DNA of 64,000 nucleotides from Enterococcus_K sp051713825 (GTDB lineage: Bacteria > Bacillota > Bacilli > Lactobacillales > Enterococcaceae). The notes beneath the pieces are model-generated. The model was not told the origin of the DNA. It searched no databases and saw only the letters and a program-made list of their open reading frames with translations. The DNA lies in contig NZ_JBIOQR010000001.1 in assembly GCF_051713825.1 (NCBI RefSeq), forward strand, positions 2,480,001 to 2,544,000. Direction: 5' to 3'. Below, piece by piece: positions 23,998 through 32,320 of the stretch. Made by a program: the position numbers and the translations under genes. Position 1 is the stretch's first letter, and the number at the start of each line of letters is the position of its first letter.

Positions 23998-24002
23998 GTT
24001 TT

Positions 24003-25331
24003 TTAAATGAGTTCACAGAGACCTTGTTGGACTAGAATCCGCAGGCGTAGATGGCGAAATGTTCGGAATCCAAAGGCAATACGTTTGATTACTTTGATTA
24101 GGTTGTTTTTTCCTTCTAGTTTCCCGTTAGAATAGCTGTACATCAAGGCATTACAAATGGCTTTTCGATGCTTTCGCAGGTAGAGAATGGCTTTCTTGAA
24201 TCCTTTATTCAATTGCGCAGGAAGTTGGTCGATACAAGTAAAGAAGCCCTCATAATCCTTAGTTTCAAAGGTTTCTAAGAGTTCTTGATAAATTTCATAG
24301 CTTTCTCTGAGGTCAGAATCCACGGTTAGGAGATGGTCCAAAACCTCTGATTCTGTTACATATCTCTTTTGAAAGAGGGGAAACTGCTTGAGCGCACTGT
24401 AGTTGATATTTTTATGTTTCTTTAAAAGAGTCCGCCAATATTTTTTTAACTTGCGATAGTCCTTTTGGGCAAGGGCATCACTTTTTTTTAGTTGATTCAT
24501 TGTTTGAATTCGTTGTTTATTAAAAGCTCTACTCAGTTGTTGAATCACATGAAATCGATCAATCGAAATTTTGGCGTAAGGAAATACATCTTTTACAAAG
24601 CTACTATAAGAAGCATTCATGTCCATGACAATATGGGTGACTTTCTTTCGTGCCTTTAGCGTAAAACGCTGAAAATACGCACGTAGCTTGAAGTTTCTTC
24701 GGTCGCTTAAAATGTCAAAAATTTGTCCTGTATCTGCGTCACTGACAATAAAACACATGGCTCCTTCACAATCTTTCGTTCCTTTAAACTCGTCAATCAA
24801 TAAATGAGCTGGCAAGTAATGAGGGTTAAAACGGGGTTCTCTATGAAAAGAGTCTAGAACTCGTTCAACCGTTTTAAAAGAGACAAAATAGCGTTCGCCA
24901 ATATCTTTCATTGAAATTTTCCGCTTCAAATCAATGGCAATAGCGAATTTCAATGGGTTCGAAATGTAACAATTTTCCTGAACATAGGTCGTCTGGGCAG
25001 AAAAAGTGGCGGTACATTGTTTACAACGGAAGCGCTGCTTAAATAACCGTAAGTAGGTAGGAACCTCTTGATACGGAATGAGCTGAATAAGACTCTCATA
25101 ATACGCATGACGAATAATACAGTGTCCTTCATTGACAGAGCCGCAAGCAGGGCAACAAGAAGGTGTATAAGTAAGTACACCGGTAAAGACGTTGGATAGC
25201 TTGCCGGAGATCGTTTCTTTAGATAAGGGGTCCTCTACAAAGTAAAGGTTTGGATCTTTTATATTTAATAATTTTTTTATCAATTCACTTGTCTTTTCCT
25301 GTTTTTTTCTGTTAATCTTAGTTATAGGCAT
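24003..25331 (-). CDS. ISL3-family transposase
   Basis: A 442-aa DDE transposase. The N-terminal zinc-finger region has CCPACGSVNEGHC and FRCKQCTATFSA, and a helix-turn-helix segment DIGERYFVSFKTVERVL follows. The catalytic domain has HLLIDEFKGTK and VMDMNASYSSFVKDVFP, and ends with SNGKLEGKNNLIKVIKR containing the catalytic Glu. AAGGAG precedes the ATG at 25331. It appears full length. Confidence 0.95.
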   Translation of the reverse strand: MPITKINRKKQEKTSELIKKLLNIKDPNLYFVEDPLSKETISGKLSNVFTGVLTYTPSCCPACGSVNEGHCIIRHAYYESLIQLIPYQEVPTYLRLFKQRFRCKQCTATFSAQTTYVQENCYISNPLKFAIAIDLKRKISMKDIGERYFVSFKTVERVLDSFHREPRFNPHYLPAHLLIDEFKGTKDCEGAMCFIVSDADTGQIFDILSDRRNFKLRAYFQRFTLKARKKVTHIVMDMNASYSSFVKDVFPYAKISIDRFHVIQQLSRAFNKQRIQTMNQLKKSDALAQKDYRKLKKYWRTLLKKHKNINYSALKQFPLFQKRYVTESEVLDHLLTVDSDLRESYEIYQELLETFETKDYEGFFTCIDQLPAQLNKGFKKAILYLRKHRKAICNALMYSYSNGKLEGKNNLIKVIKRIAFGFRTFRHLRLRILVQQGLCELI

Positions 25332-25455
25332 TTGGTTTCTCCTTCTATATTTTGTTTAGGCGACTTAATTATAGAGGAACCAAATGCTTTTTGTTATAAA
25401 AAAATTTGGAGTTCCTACTCATTTTTTGAGTAACAACACCAAATATTATAGAGCC

Positions 25456-25463
25456 AATAAGAA
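25456..25463 (+). repeat. Target-site duplication, right (AATAAGAA)
   Basis: Copy of 23919-23926. Confidence 0.9.
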
Positions 25464-25492
25464 AAAACTGGACGAATGTGCCAGTTTTTTTT
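25464..25492 (+). terminator. Displaced terminator of the GNAT gene
   Basis: The stem AAAACTGG/CCAGTTTT (25464-25471/25481-25488) with T8 directly follows the right target duplication. Before insertion it stood a few bases after the GNAT stop codon. Confidence 0.8.
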
Positions 25493-25658
25493 GTGGTCTC
25501 TGCGCTAGTTTTCTGAAGTGATTCTGATAGCTTTCTGAAAGAAAAGTAGAATCAGTCAATCGCTTCCAAAGTTCGCAAAATCTTCACAAATACTTACCGA
25601 ATTCTACACCTTTCCTTAGGTAAAAGTTTATTTCTTTCCTGTATACTATGTTTATTAG

Positions 25659-25749
25659 GTGGATGAACAAGGATGTTCCGTTCGTAGGATATGAAATCGG
25701 ATGATTTTTTCTTCTTCACAAGGTGTAGGTTCGAATCCTACCTTCCACG
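25659..25749 (+). ncRNA. tRNA-like RNA element
   Basis: The 3' half is a perfect tRNA T-arm, GTAGG-TTCGAAT-CCTAC (25725-25741), directly followed by CTTCCAC (25742-25748) and a G. CTTCCAC pairs, with one mismatch, with GTGGATG at 25659-25665. A D-arm-like hairpin GAAC-AAGGAT-GTTC and a short CAC/GTG hairpin lie between, but no normal anticodon arm can be drawn and no CCA is encoded. A TATACT lies at 25642-25647. A degenerate or non-standard tRNA, or a tRNA mimic, is possible. I cannot assign an amino acid. Confidence 0.45.
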
Positions 25750-25774
25750 TTACAAATGATGAGAGGCGGAATAA

Positions 25775-25912
25775 ATGATGATTAATACATTAACAGTCGT
25801 AACGTTAGTTCTATTAACAGGAATTTCTTTATATGGGTTAAGTAATTATATGCAAAAAGAAAGTCAACAAGTGAGAGTACCAGAAAAAGCCAAAAGAGAT
25901 CGTCTTCCATGA
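25775..25912 (+). CDS. Small membrane protein, 45 aa
   Basis: The frame starts MMINTLTVVTLVLLTGISLY, one membrane helix, and ends with a basic tail VPEKAKRDRLP. A GAGGCGGA ribosome site precedes the ATG. The stop codon lies inside a terminator (25899-25924), so the gene ends its own transcript, which probably begins at the tRNA-like element. Function unknown. Confidence 0.6.
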   Translation: MMINTLTVVTLVLLTGISLYGLSNYMQKESQQVRVPEKAKRDRLP

Positions 25913-25924
25913 CGATTTTTTTTT
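25899..25924 (+). terminator. Terminator overlapping the 45-aa ORF stop
   Basis: Stem ATCGTC/GACGAT (25899-25904/25911-25916) with loop TTCCAT and a run of about ten T. Confidence 0.75.
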
Positions 25925-26045
25925 GACATTTTTTTATCTATCCATTTTTCATGGCTTTCTTAAGGTTTTCTATCAATCATTGAAACTAAGTGGAGTCTCT
26001 GATACACTTTAGACTTAGAAATTTATTATATGAGGAGAATGACAC

Positions 26046-27374
26046 ATGTCCCGAAAAAAAAGTCCGTTTCTTTTAGTACTAATCAGTCTTTTATTATGTT
26101 GTACGCCATTATTTACCGATGTTTCTGTTTTTGCAAAAGAAACGGCCCCAGAAAAAAGTGGGACTTTTTCAATTAAGGCTGCTGCTGCTTTCTCTATAGA
26201 TGTTAATAGCGGTAAGGTTTTGTACAATCAAGAGGGGGATTCACCGATGGGAATTGCCTCTGTGACAAAGATTATCAGTATGTACATTGTGTTAAGTGAA
26301 GTGAACAAGGGAAATCTTTCTTGGGAAGATACCGTACCTATCTCAGCATATGCTGCAGACTTGAGTATCACTCCTGATTTATCTAATGTCCCTTTACATG
26401 AAGAAAGTACGTATACAGTGAAAGATTTATTTGATGCGAGTATGATTCAATCAGCGAATGCCGCAGTCGTTGCTTTGGCGGAAAAAATCGCAGGTAGCGA
26501 GCCAAATTTTGTTGATTTAATGAAAAAGCAGCTAGTAGATTGGGGAATCCAAGACGCTAAAGTGGTGAATAGCTCAGGCCTAAATAACTCTTACCTTGGC
26601 GAAAATATTTATGAAGGTAGTTCATCAGCAGATGAAAATGAGCTTTCTGCTAGAGATGTCGCGATTGTCGCACGTCACCTGATTCTTGATTATCCTGAAA
26701 TTTTGGATGTGACAAAAATAGCTTCGAAAATGTTCGGAGAAAATACCTCTGATCCTGTTGAAATGGTGAATTGGAATTGGATGTTGCCTGGGTTTATTAA
26801 CGCAAAAGAAGGCGTTGATGGGTTAAAAACAGGAACTACGGAGTTGGCAGGGGCTTGTTTTGTGGGAACCATGAGTAAAGATGGACAACGAATTATTACC
26901 GTCGTCCTTAATGCGACGGATCATTCAAAGAATCCAAGTGCTCGGTTTGATGAAACGAGTAAGTTAATGGATTATAGTTTTGACAACTGGTCGCAAAAAG
27001 AAATTAGTCAGAAAGGTACTGTAATTCCAAATTTAGAGACGGTTAAAGTACAAGACGGAAAAAAAGAAACGGTTACTGTTAGCCTAGCTGAGCCAATAAA
27101 AATGTGGGTTAGAAACGATATGGATACTAATAAATTAACAATCATCCCTACCGTTGATGACAAAATAGTTGTGGATGGAACCGTTGAAGCGCCAATTACT
27201 GAAGGTGATGTGATTGGTAAAGCTGAACTTTCTCTGATTCAAGATACATTGGGGTATCTTGACAACTCAGTTAAACATGAAACGGATATCAAAATAGATA
27301 GCACCATTGATAAAGCCAACTTTATTGAATTAGCTTGGCGTTCTATTTCAGACTTCTTCTCTAATCTGTTCTAA
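26046..27374 (+). CDS. dacA: D-alanyl-D-alanine carboxypeptidase (PBP5-type)
   Basis: A 442-aa penicillin-binding protein that trims the terminal D-Ala of peptidoglycan pentapeptides at the outer membrane face. It has an N-terminal signal peptide (about 1-32). The active-site triad is SVTK (in GIASVTKII), SAN (in MIQSANAAV) and KTG (in DGLKTGTT). A PBP5_C beta domain and a C-terminal amphipathic helix, FIELAWRSISDFFSNLF, hold the protein to the membrane. GAGGAG precedes the ATG. It forms its own transcription unit. Confidence 0.94.
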   Translation: MSRKKSPFLLVLISLLLCCTPLFTDVSVFAKETAPEKSGTFSIKAAAAFSIDVNSGKVLYNQEGDSPMGIASVTKIISMYIVLSEVNKGNLSWEDTVPISAYAADLSITPDLSNVPLHEESTYTVKDLFDASMIQSANAAVVALAEKIAGSEPNFVDLMKKQLVDWGIQDAKVVNSSGLNNSYLGENIYEGSSSADENELSARDVAIVARHLILDYPEILDVTKIASKMFGENTSDPVEMVNWNWMLPGFINAKEGVDGLKTGTTELAGACFVGTMSKDGQRIITVVLNATDHSKNPSARFDETSKLMDYSFDNWSQKEISQKGTVIPNLETVKVQDGKKETVTVSLAEPIKMWVRNDMDTNKLTIIPTVDDKIVVDGTVEAPITEGDVIGKAELSLIQDTLGYLDNSVKHETDIKIDSTIDKANFIELAWRSISDFFSNLF

Positions 27375-27595
27375 TAATCGCCAATCTAACCAAATAATTT
27401 GAACATCAAACATCAGTGAGTTGCTCGTTTGGGGCGCTCACTGATTTTTTTTATGGAATAGTGGCGCCCACTCCCTCCTCTTTTTAAACGAAGGATATTA
27501 TTGGCATGCCTATCAACAAGCTGGTTTATGGGCTAGACCACTAGGCTTTTTTTACGTGAGTTTGGTATACTATAGACAACAAAGGAGTTGAGTTT

Positions 27596-28798
27596 ATGGA
27601 TAGTTCAAGATATATAGGGGCAGCGCTTATATACTTGATAGGTATTTTAGGAATTTGGCAATGGCGAAAGCGACAGACGGATCACGCGTATTTCTTTTAT
27701 TTTATAGGCTGGTCTTCGCTAAATTTAGCTGGGTATGTCATTTATTTAAGTATTGGTTATGGCAATTATTTTCTAGCTGTTCCCTTAATCTTTCTAGGTA
27801 TTTTTTTATTTAGTTATTTCCAAGCGAAAAGTCGGCTGATCAACGGCCTACTCTTCAATCTCTTTCTCATTAGCTTCGGTGGTTACTTGGTCGTTTTGAT
27901 GCTCCAAGCAAGCGACTTTATTTTAGGCGGACTATTAGTACTGATTGGTATTCCAGTCTTTCTTTTATTGATGTTTGGACTTTATGCATTGATTCTGTTT
28001 TTATATTGGAATGGTTGGGTGGTTTTACGAAAAGAGTCCCACTCGTTAGCGAATCTTTTGACGTTATTCTTAGCGGTCTTTTTAACACTAACTCTGGTTT
28101 TTTACATGGTGATTATTCGTTACTTACCTGAACCAGTCGCGATGCTGTCCTTTATTGTGCCCACTGTTTTGATGTATCTTTTAGTGGTCCTATATAATTT
28201 TCTAACTGTTACGGTGTTATATCAATTTAACCGGCCTCGTTACCAGCAAGACTATATTATTGTTTTGGGTGCAGGTTTGATTGATGGCGAACGTGTAACG
28301 CCTCTGCTAGCCAAACGCATCGATAAAGCAATTGCTTTTTATAAGGCACAAAGGCGTGCGACCATGAAGAGATCCAAATTAATTATGTCGGGTGGTCAAG
28401 GAAGTGATGAGAAAATTCCTGAAGCAATCGCTATGAAAAATTATGCGTTGGCCCAAGGGATTCCTGAAGAGGATATTTTGGTTGAAACGAATTCTACAAC
28501 GACGTTAGAAAATATGCGCTTTTCAAAAGAAATCATGGATAGAGGCTCGATTCAACCCTATCGTGCAATTTTTGCATCGAATAATTACCATATTTTTCGA
28601 GCAGGTATCTACGCCAGACAGGCCAATCTAAAAATCGATGGCTTAGGGTCTAAAACAGCCTTTTATTATCTACCAAATGCTTTTTTACGTGAATTTGTGG
28701 CCATTCTTATGATGAATAAAAAACGACATCTAGTGATTATTGGGCTGATTGCAGCTATGTTTGTCTTTTTCGCTGGTATTTTACTTGTCGCAGGGTAA
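27596..28798 (+). CDS. YdcF/SanA/ElyC-like DUF218 membrane protein
   Basis: A 400-aa protein. The first 220 residues form about seven membrane helices, and a DUF218 domain follows. That domain opens DYIIVLGAGLIDGERVTPLL and has the motifs LIMSGGQGSDEKIPEA and NSTTTLENM with a conserved acidic/Asn pattern, and a final membrane helix. ElyC and SanA relatives act in envelope polymer or lipid carrier metabolism, and a similar role is only inferred. AAAGGAG lies before the ATG. Confidence 0.85.
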   Translation: MDSSRYIGAALIYLIGILGIWQWRKRQTDHAYFFYFIGWSSLNLAGYVIYLSIGYGNYFLAVPLIFLGIFLFSYFQAKSRLINGLLFNLFLISFGGYLVVLMLQASDFILGGLLVLIGIPVFLLLMFGLYALILFLYWNGWVVLRKESHSLANLLTLFLAVFLTLTLVFYMVIIRYLPEPVAMLSFIVPTVLMYLLVVLYNFLTVTVLYQFNRPRYQQDYIIVLGAGLIDGERVTPLLAKRIDKAIAFYKAQRRATMKRSKLIMSGGQGSDEKIPEAIAMKNYALAQGIPEEDILVETNSTTTLENMRFSKEIMDRGSIQPYRAIFASNNYHIFRAGIYARQANLKIDGLGSKTAFYYLPNAFLREFVAILMMNKKRHLVIIGLIAAMFVFFAGILLVAG

Positions 28799-28816
28799 TC
28801 AGTTTAAAAATTAAAA

Positions 28817-28860
28817 AAATCGCAGGAGTTCTGGCAATCAAGCCTAATCTCCTGCGATTT
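28817..28860. terminator. Bidirectional terminator
   Basis: A 12-bp perfect stem, AAATCGCAGGAG/CTCCTGCGATTT (28817-28828/28849-28860), between convergent genes, with T-rich flanks on both strands. Confidence 0.85.
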
Positions 28861-28882
28861 TTCTGATGAATGAAGCGTTTAT

Positions 28883-30151
28883 TTAATCTGAGGGCTCTTT
28901 TTGTTTGATGATTCTTAGAGGTAAAAAGAGCTCGCCTTTTTTCTTAATCACTTGTTGAGAAGAATAGATGCCACTGTTACCAGAACACATAAAACTAACA
29001 AGAGAGATCATAAAGAGATAGACACTCGCTTCACTCCCAAATAACTCAATACCCATCACAAAACAGGCAATTGGTGTATTTGTGGCTCCTGAAAAGACGC
29101 CGATAAAGCCAAGACCTGCTAAAAATGGCATGGATAGATGGAAGAGTTGAGCAAGAGTTGAGCCTAATGTCGCACCAATTTCAAACAGCGGGGTAACCTC
29201 CCCACCTTGAAACCCAGCTCCTAAAGAGAGAACCGTAAAAGCCAGTTTACCAATGAAATCAAAAAGATGCGCATCACCGTTAAAGGCATCCGTTAAAAGC
29301 GGTAGACTCAAGCCTAGGTAACGTTGATTGTTTAACACAATCGCAATCAAAACAACAATCGCACCACCCATAAAATTTCTGAGGACAGGATTTTTGAACC
29401 AATTAGCATAAGTTTTTTTGATAAAAACAATCGAACGGCTGAAGATCCAACCGATAATGCCAAATAAGATGCCCGCTAAAAGCAATTGGAAAAAAAGTAA
29501 AATAGACCATTCTGGGATTGGTCCCATTTGATAATGGGTGTGTCCTACGCCGTACCATCCTGTGACCAGATTTGCAAAGAATGCCGCAAAAAAGCTGGGA
29601 AATAATGCTTCTGTTCGAACTTTTCCAATGGCTAACACCTCTAAACCAAACAGGGTTCCTGCAAGAGGCGTGCCAAACACGGAACTAAAGCCAGCGCTTA
29701 TCCCACTAACAATCAAAATTTCTCGTTCAACAGCGCTTAATTTAAAGAGACGTCCGAGATTATCAGCGACTGCTCCACCCATTTGAACAGCGGTTCCTTC
29801 GCGGCCCACAGAACCACCAAAAAGATGTGTGGTAATCGTCCCAAACAGAGTCAACGGAATCAGACGCAAAGGAATTTTCTCCGTGCCACCATTTCCTTGA
29901 TCAATGACTAGGTTGTTTCCGCGATTGGCATTTTTGCCATAATACGTATAAAGAAAGGCAAAAAAGGCTCCACTAACAGGTAATAAATAGAGCAGCCAAG
30001 GATGAGCCAATCGTGTATTGGTGACCCAGGTCAAGCTAGTCAAAAAAAAGGCGGAAAGACTTCCCATAAAAAGACCAAGAAGAGCGGTTAAAATTAGCCA
30101 TTTCCCCATATATATAGGGATTCGTGTATGTGTTGCGTATTGCGTTTTCAA
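28883..30151 (-). CDS. CLC-F type fluoride/proton antiporter
   Basis: A 422-aa CLC-family membrane protein. The selectivity segment reads RGNNLVIDQGN, in place of the GSGIP of chloride CLCs, and this GNNL form marks the fluoride-exporting CLC-F group. GSVGREGTAVQMGG and GAGFQGGEVTPLF are the other two pore motifs. A fluoride riboswitch directly upstream confirms the role in removing fluoride. The start is TTG at 30151 (AGGAGG, 10 nt upstream). Confidence 0.92.
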   Translation of the reverse strand: MKTQYATHTRIPIYMGKWLILTALLGLFMGSLSAFFLTSLTWVTNTRLAHPWLLYLLPVSGAFFAFLYTYYGKNANRGNNLVIDQGNGGTEKIPLRLIPLTLFGTITTHLFGGSVGREGTAVQMGGAVADNLGRLFKLSAVEREILIVSGISAGFSSVFGTPLAGTLFGLEVLAIGKVRTEALFPSFFAAFFANLVTGWYGVGHTHYQMGPIPEWSILLFFQLLLAGILFGIIGWIFSRSIVFIKKTYANWFKNPVLRNFMGGAIVVLIAIVLNNQRYLGLSLPLLTDAFNGDAHLFDFIGKLAFTVLSLGAGFQGGEVTPLFEIGATLGSTLAQLFHLSMPFLAGLGFIGVFSGATNTPIACFVMGIELFGSEASVYLFMISLVSFMCSGNSGIYSSQQVIKKKGELFLPLRIIKQKEPSD

Positions 30152-30176
30152 AATAAGTTTTCCTCCTACAAACAAA

Positions 30177-30272
30177 AGACGCCTACTAAAAGGGCAGACT
30201 CCGCCCCTTTAGTAGGCGTCATTAATTTATCCATGATAAATAGTTAAGGGCGAACACCATCACCTATAGATT
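30177..30272 (-). promoter_or_regulatory. Fluoride riboswitch (crcB motif)
   Basis: On the minus strand GGTGATGGTGTTCGCC (plus 30249-30264) matches the crcB consensus, and ATGACGCCTACT (near plus 30210-30221) matches its 3' part. GACGCCTACTAAA then pairs with TTTAGTAGGCGTC and a TTTTGTTT tail follows, giving a terminator. Fluoride would favour read-through into the CLC-F gene. Confidence 0.92.
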
Positions 30273-30346
30273 CGTCAAAAAAAGAATAACACAGAGCGAG
30301 TCGAATTTCAAATAGAATTCCGCTCGTTCTGTGATTTAGTTGAAGC

Positions 30347-30850
30347 TTATACAGATTGTTTTTTGCCAAAGTACTGACGCCATTTTGATTTAACTGTTTT
30401 GGTCATGGGTTCAGCAGCTTCTTTGATGGCACAATATTTGTCCACCATTGTAACGATATAACTTTCTTTATACTTGGGTGGTGCAATGGTTGCCCCCCAC
30501 ATATGTTTGATGATAATGTCACGTTCTAAATCTGAAAGCTCAGTAATCTTTTCGGCATTTTTTACAGCAATCCTTGGATGCATGTAAGCATGCGAGCCTT
30601 CATCAAACTTGGTTGTTCGCCAATCATAATAAAAGAGATCGTGTAACAAGCCTGCCCGCGCAGTTGCCCGTGCGTCACCGCCCCATTTTTTTGCTAATCT
30701 ATAACTATTGTATGAGACGCTAATTGAATGATCTAAGCGTGTAGAATGCACATGTTGTGTGTAATTTGCTAGTTTTTGTACGGCTTCAGTTGCAAGTAAG
30801 TCTTCTACATATGTCATATATTCTGGATCATTTTGCCATTTTTCTGTCAT
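30347..30850 (-). CDS. HD-domain hydrolase
   Basis: A 167-aa HD-superfamily phosphohydrolase with HSTRLDHSISVSYNSYRLAK, then the paired LLHDLFYYD (HD motif), and later MVDKYCAIKE. The substrate is unknown. I choose the ATG at 30850 (AAAGGTGG upstream). A promoter-like extended -10, TGT-TATACT (plus 30898-30906), would make starts further upstream untranscribed. The frame stays open to 30949, so a longer form cannot be fully excluded. Confidence 0.8.
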   Translation of the reverse strand: MTEKWQNDPEYMTYVEDLLATEAVQKLANYTQHVHSTRLDHSISVSYNSYRLAKKWGGDARATARAGLLHDLFYYDWRTTKFDEGSHAYMHPRIAVKNAEKITELSDLERDIIIKHMWGATIAPPKYKESYIVTMVDKYCAIKEAAEPMTKTVKSKWRQYFGKKQSV

Positions 30851-30983
30851 ATACGTTGATTGCCACCTTTTTTTATCTAACCGATTAAGTTGTTCATAGT
30901 ATAACATCGTGATTCTAAATATCCTAGGATTTTTGAACGGTGTAATCAAAGCTTAACAGTTCCTTAATAAGAATGATACTCAT

Positions 30984-31745
30984 TTAGAGTGCTAAATGGT
31001 ACATTAAAATACCCGCCGCAATTCCGACGTTGAGAGATTCGGCTTGTCCTTTAATAGGAATGTACAGGTTTTTATCGGTCTGCTCCAGTAAATTCTTGTC
31101 AACGCCTTGCCCTTCATTTCCCATAATCAGCGCAAAGTTTTGACTAGGTTTGATCTCTTTGTAGGAAACCGCAAATTCGTTAAGTTCTGTACCATAAACG
31201 GGGATTTCCTGCGTGTTTAGTTGACTGATGACCTCAGAAAGAGTCAATGAGACAATCGGCAAATGGAAGTTACTCCCTTGCATACTTCTTAGCGCTTTGG
31301 TGCTGTAAATATCTGCTGTCCCTTCCCCTAGAATAATACCTGTCAGTCCAGCAGCATCTGCTGTGCGAACCATAGTTCCAACATTGCCGGGGTCTTGTAC
31401 GTTATCTAACAATAACCAGGAACCCGCCCAGTTATCAATGGCCAAGTTTTCCATAGCAACGACTGCTAGTATCCCTTGTGGTGTGGGTAAATCTGAGAGG
31501 CTTTTCATGACTTCTTCGCTGACTAAAGTAATCGCGGACGTCTGGCTCTCTAACCATGCCCCCCACTGTTCTCGTCCTTTAGGGGTTAAATAGATGTGTT
31601 GGAGTTCTTTATTATTTTTGAGCGCCTCTTCAATCAAATGAAAGCCTTCTAATAAGTACGCTTGATTTTCTTCGCGGTATTTTTTTTTATGCAATTTTTT
31701 TACTTCTTTAATCCGGGTATTTTTTACTGATAAAATTTCGTCCAA
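30984..31745 (-). CDS. SpoU/TrmH-family RNA methyltransferase
   Basis: A SPOUT 2'-O-methyltransferase, probably of 23S rRNA (YsgA/RlmB-like). The N-terminal substrate-binding domain starts LSVKNTRIKEVKKLHKKKYR. The knot carries motif 1 LLDNVQDPGNVGTMVRTADA, motif 2 LIMGNEGQGV and motif 3 ESLNVGIAAGILMY. The start is likely the TTG at 31745, 6 nt after GAGGTG. The GTG at 31754 would be almost at the transcript start given the extended -10 TGCTATAAT (plus 31763-31771). Confidence 0.9.
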   Translation of the reverse strand: MDEILSVKNTRIKEVKKLHKKKYREENQAYLLEGFHLIEEALKNNKELQHIYLTPKGREQWGAWLESQTSAITLVSEEVMKSLSDLPTPQGILAVVAMENLAIDNWAGSWLLLDNVQDPGNVGTMVRTADAAGLTGIILGEGTADIYSTKALRSMQGSNFHLPIVSLTLSEVISQLNTQEIPVYGTELNEFAVSYKEIKPSQNFALIMGNEGQGVDKNLLEQTDKNLYIPIKGQAESLNVGIAAGILMYHLAL

Positions 31746-31762
31746 AATTTTCACCTCGTCTC

Positions 31763-31771
31763 ATTATAGCA
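31763..31771 (-). promoter_or_regulatory. Extended -10 promoter of the methyltransferase gene
   Basis: Minus-strand TGC-TATAAT. It implies a leader of about ten bases. Confidence 0.6.
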
Positions 31772-31848
31772 TGTTTATTCTCTATTTTAATTTGAATCCC
31801 CGTTTTTTTGAAACAGTTTCTAATGGAAAAGTTGTGGGAATAATTTAC

Positions 31849-31877
31849 TTGAAAGAGGATGAAAATCTCGATATGAT
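31849..31877 (+). promoter_or_regulatory. Promoter of the acylphosphatase gene
   Basis: -35 TTGAAA (31849-31854), 17 bp, -10 TATGAT (31872-31877). Confidence 0.65.
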
Positions 31878-31905
31878 AAAAGAAAACAAACGAGGATGTG
31901 ACGAC

Positions 31906-32184
31906 ATGGAGAAAGTTCGGATGAATGTGAATGGTCGTGTTCAAGGAGTTGGGTTTCGTTATATGACGAAGATGGTTGCTGACAAAATTGGCATTAAAGG
32001 AACAGTCAAGAATGAAACAGATGGTTCTGTTACAATTGAAGCGATTGGTGAAGCGGATAAGATGTCGTTATTTATCGATAAAATTAAAGCCTCACCTAGC
32101 CCTAGTGGTCGAGTGACTCAATTTAGCATGGAAAAGGATCCTTCCATAAAAGAGCGTAAGAAATTTGACGTTGTTTACTATTAG
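31906..32184 (+). CDS. acyP: Acylphosphatase
   Basis: A 92-aa cytosolic enzyme that hydrolyses acyl phosphates. NGRVQGVGFRYMTK contains the phosphate loop and catalytic Arg, and VKNETDGSVTIEA the catalytic Asn. The start at 31906 has GAGG upstream and follows a good promoter; the open frame before it is leader. Confidence 0.93.
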   Translation: MEKVRMNVNGRVQGVGFRYMTKMVADKIGIKGTVKNETDGSVTIEAIGEADKMSLFIDKIKASPSPSGRVTQFSMEKDPSIKERKKFDVVYY

Positions 32185-32255
32185 AAAAGTCAGTTCTTGT
32201 TTGGCTAAAATGATGAGAATTAACGAAACATTGTATGATTTTTCTGTGAATCTAA

Positions 32256-32284
32256 TTGAAAGCAAGGCGTTTTTCTAGTATAGT
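32256..32284 (+). promoter_or_regulatory. Promoter of yidC
   Basis: -35 TTGAAA (32256-32261), 17 bp, -10 TATAGT (32279-32284). Confidence 0.65.
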
Positions 32285-32320
32285 TGTTTTTGTGTAAATT
32301 AAATGTAGAGGAAGAATCAA

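Larger units (their letters stand above)
23927..25455 (-). mobile_element. ISL3-family insertion sequence, complete, 1529 bp
   Basis: One transposase gene lies between imperfect terminal inverted repeats of 24 bp. Both begin GGC and end TGGTGTTGTT; 17 of 24 positions match. The element is flanked by an 8-bp direct repeat AATAAGAA, the size expected for ISL3. The intact transposase and perfect duplication suggest a recent insertion. Confidence 0.93.
25493..26045. other. Intergenic region with tRNA-like/micro-ORF unit
   Basis: Holds the unit at 25642-25924 and the dacA upstream region. An imperfect inverted repeat TGATTCT/AGAATCA lies near 25520-25555. Nothing else was recognised. Confidence 0.5.

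Noticed and set aside
25659..25749. Ordinary tRNA or tmRNA
   Set aside because: The T-arm is perfect but no anticodon arm can be drawn; a tmRNA would be far longer and its tag would end in Ala-Ala.
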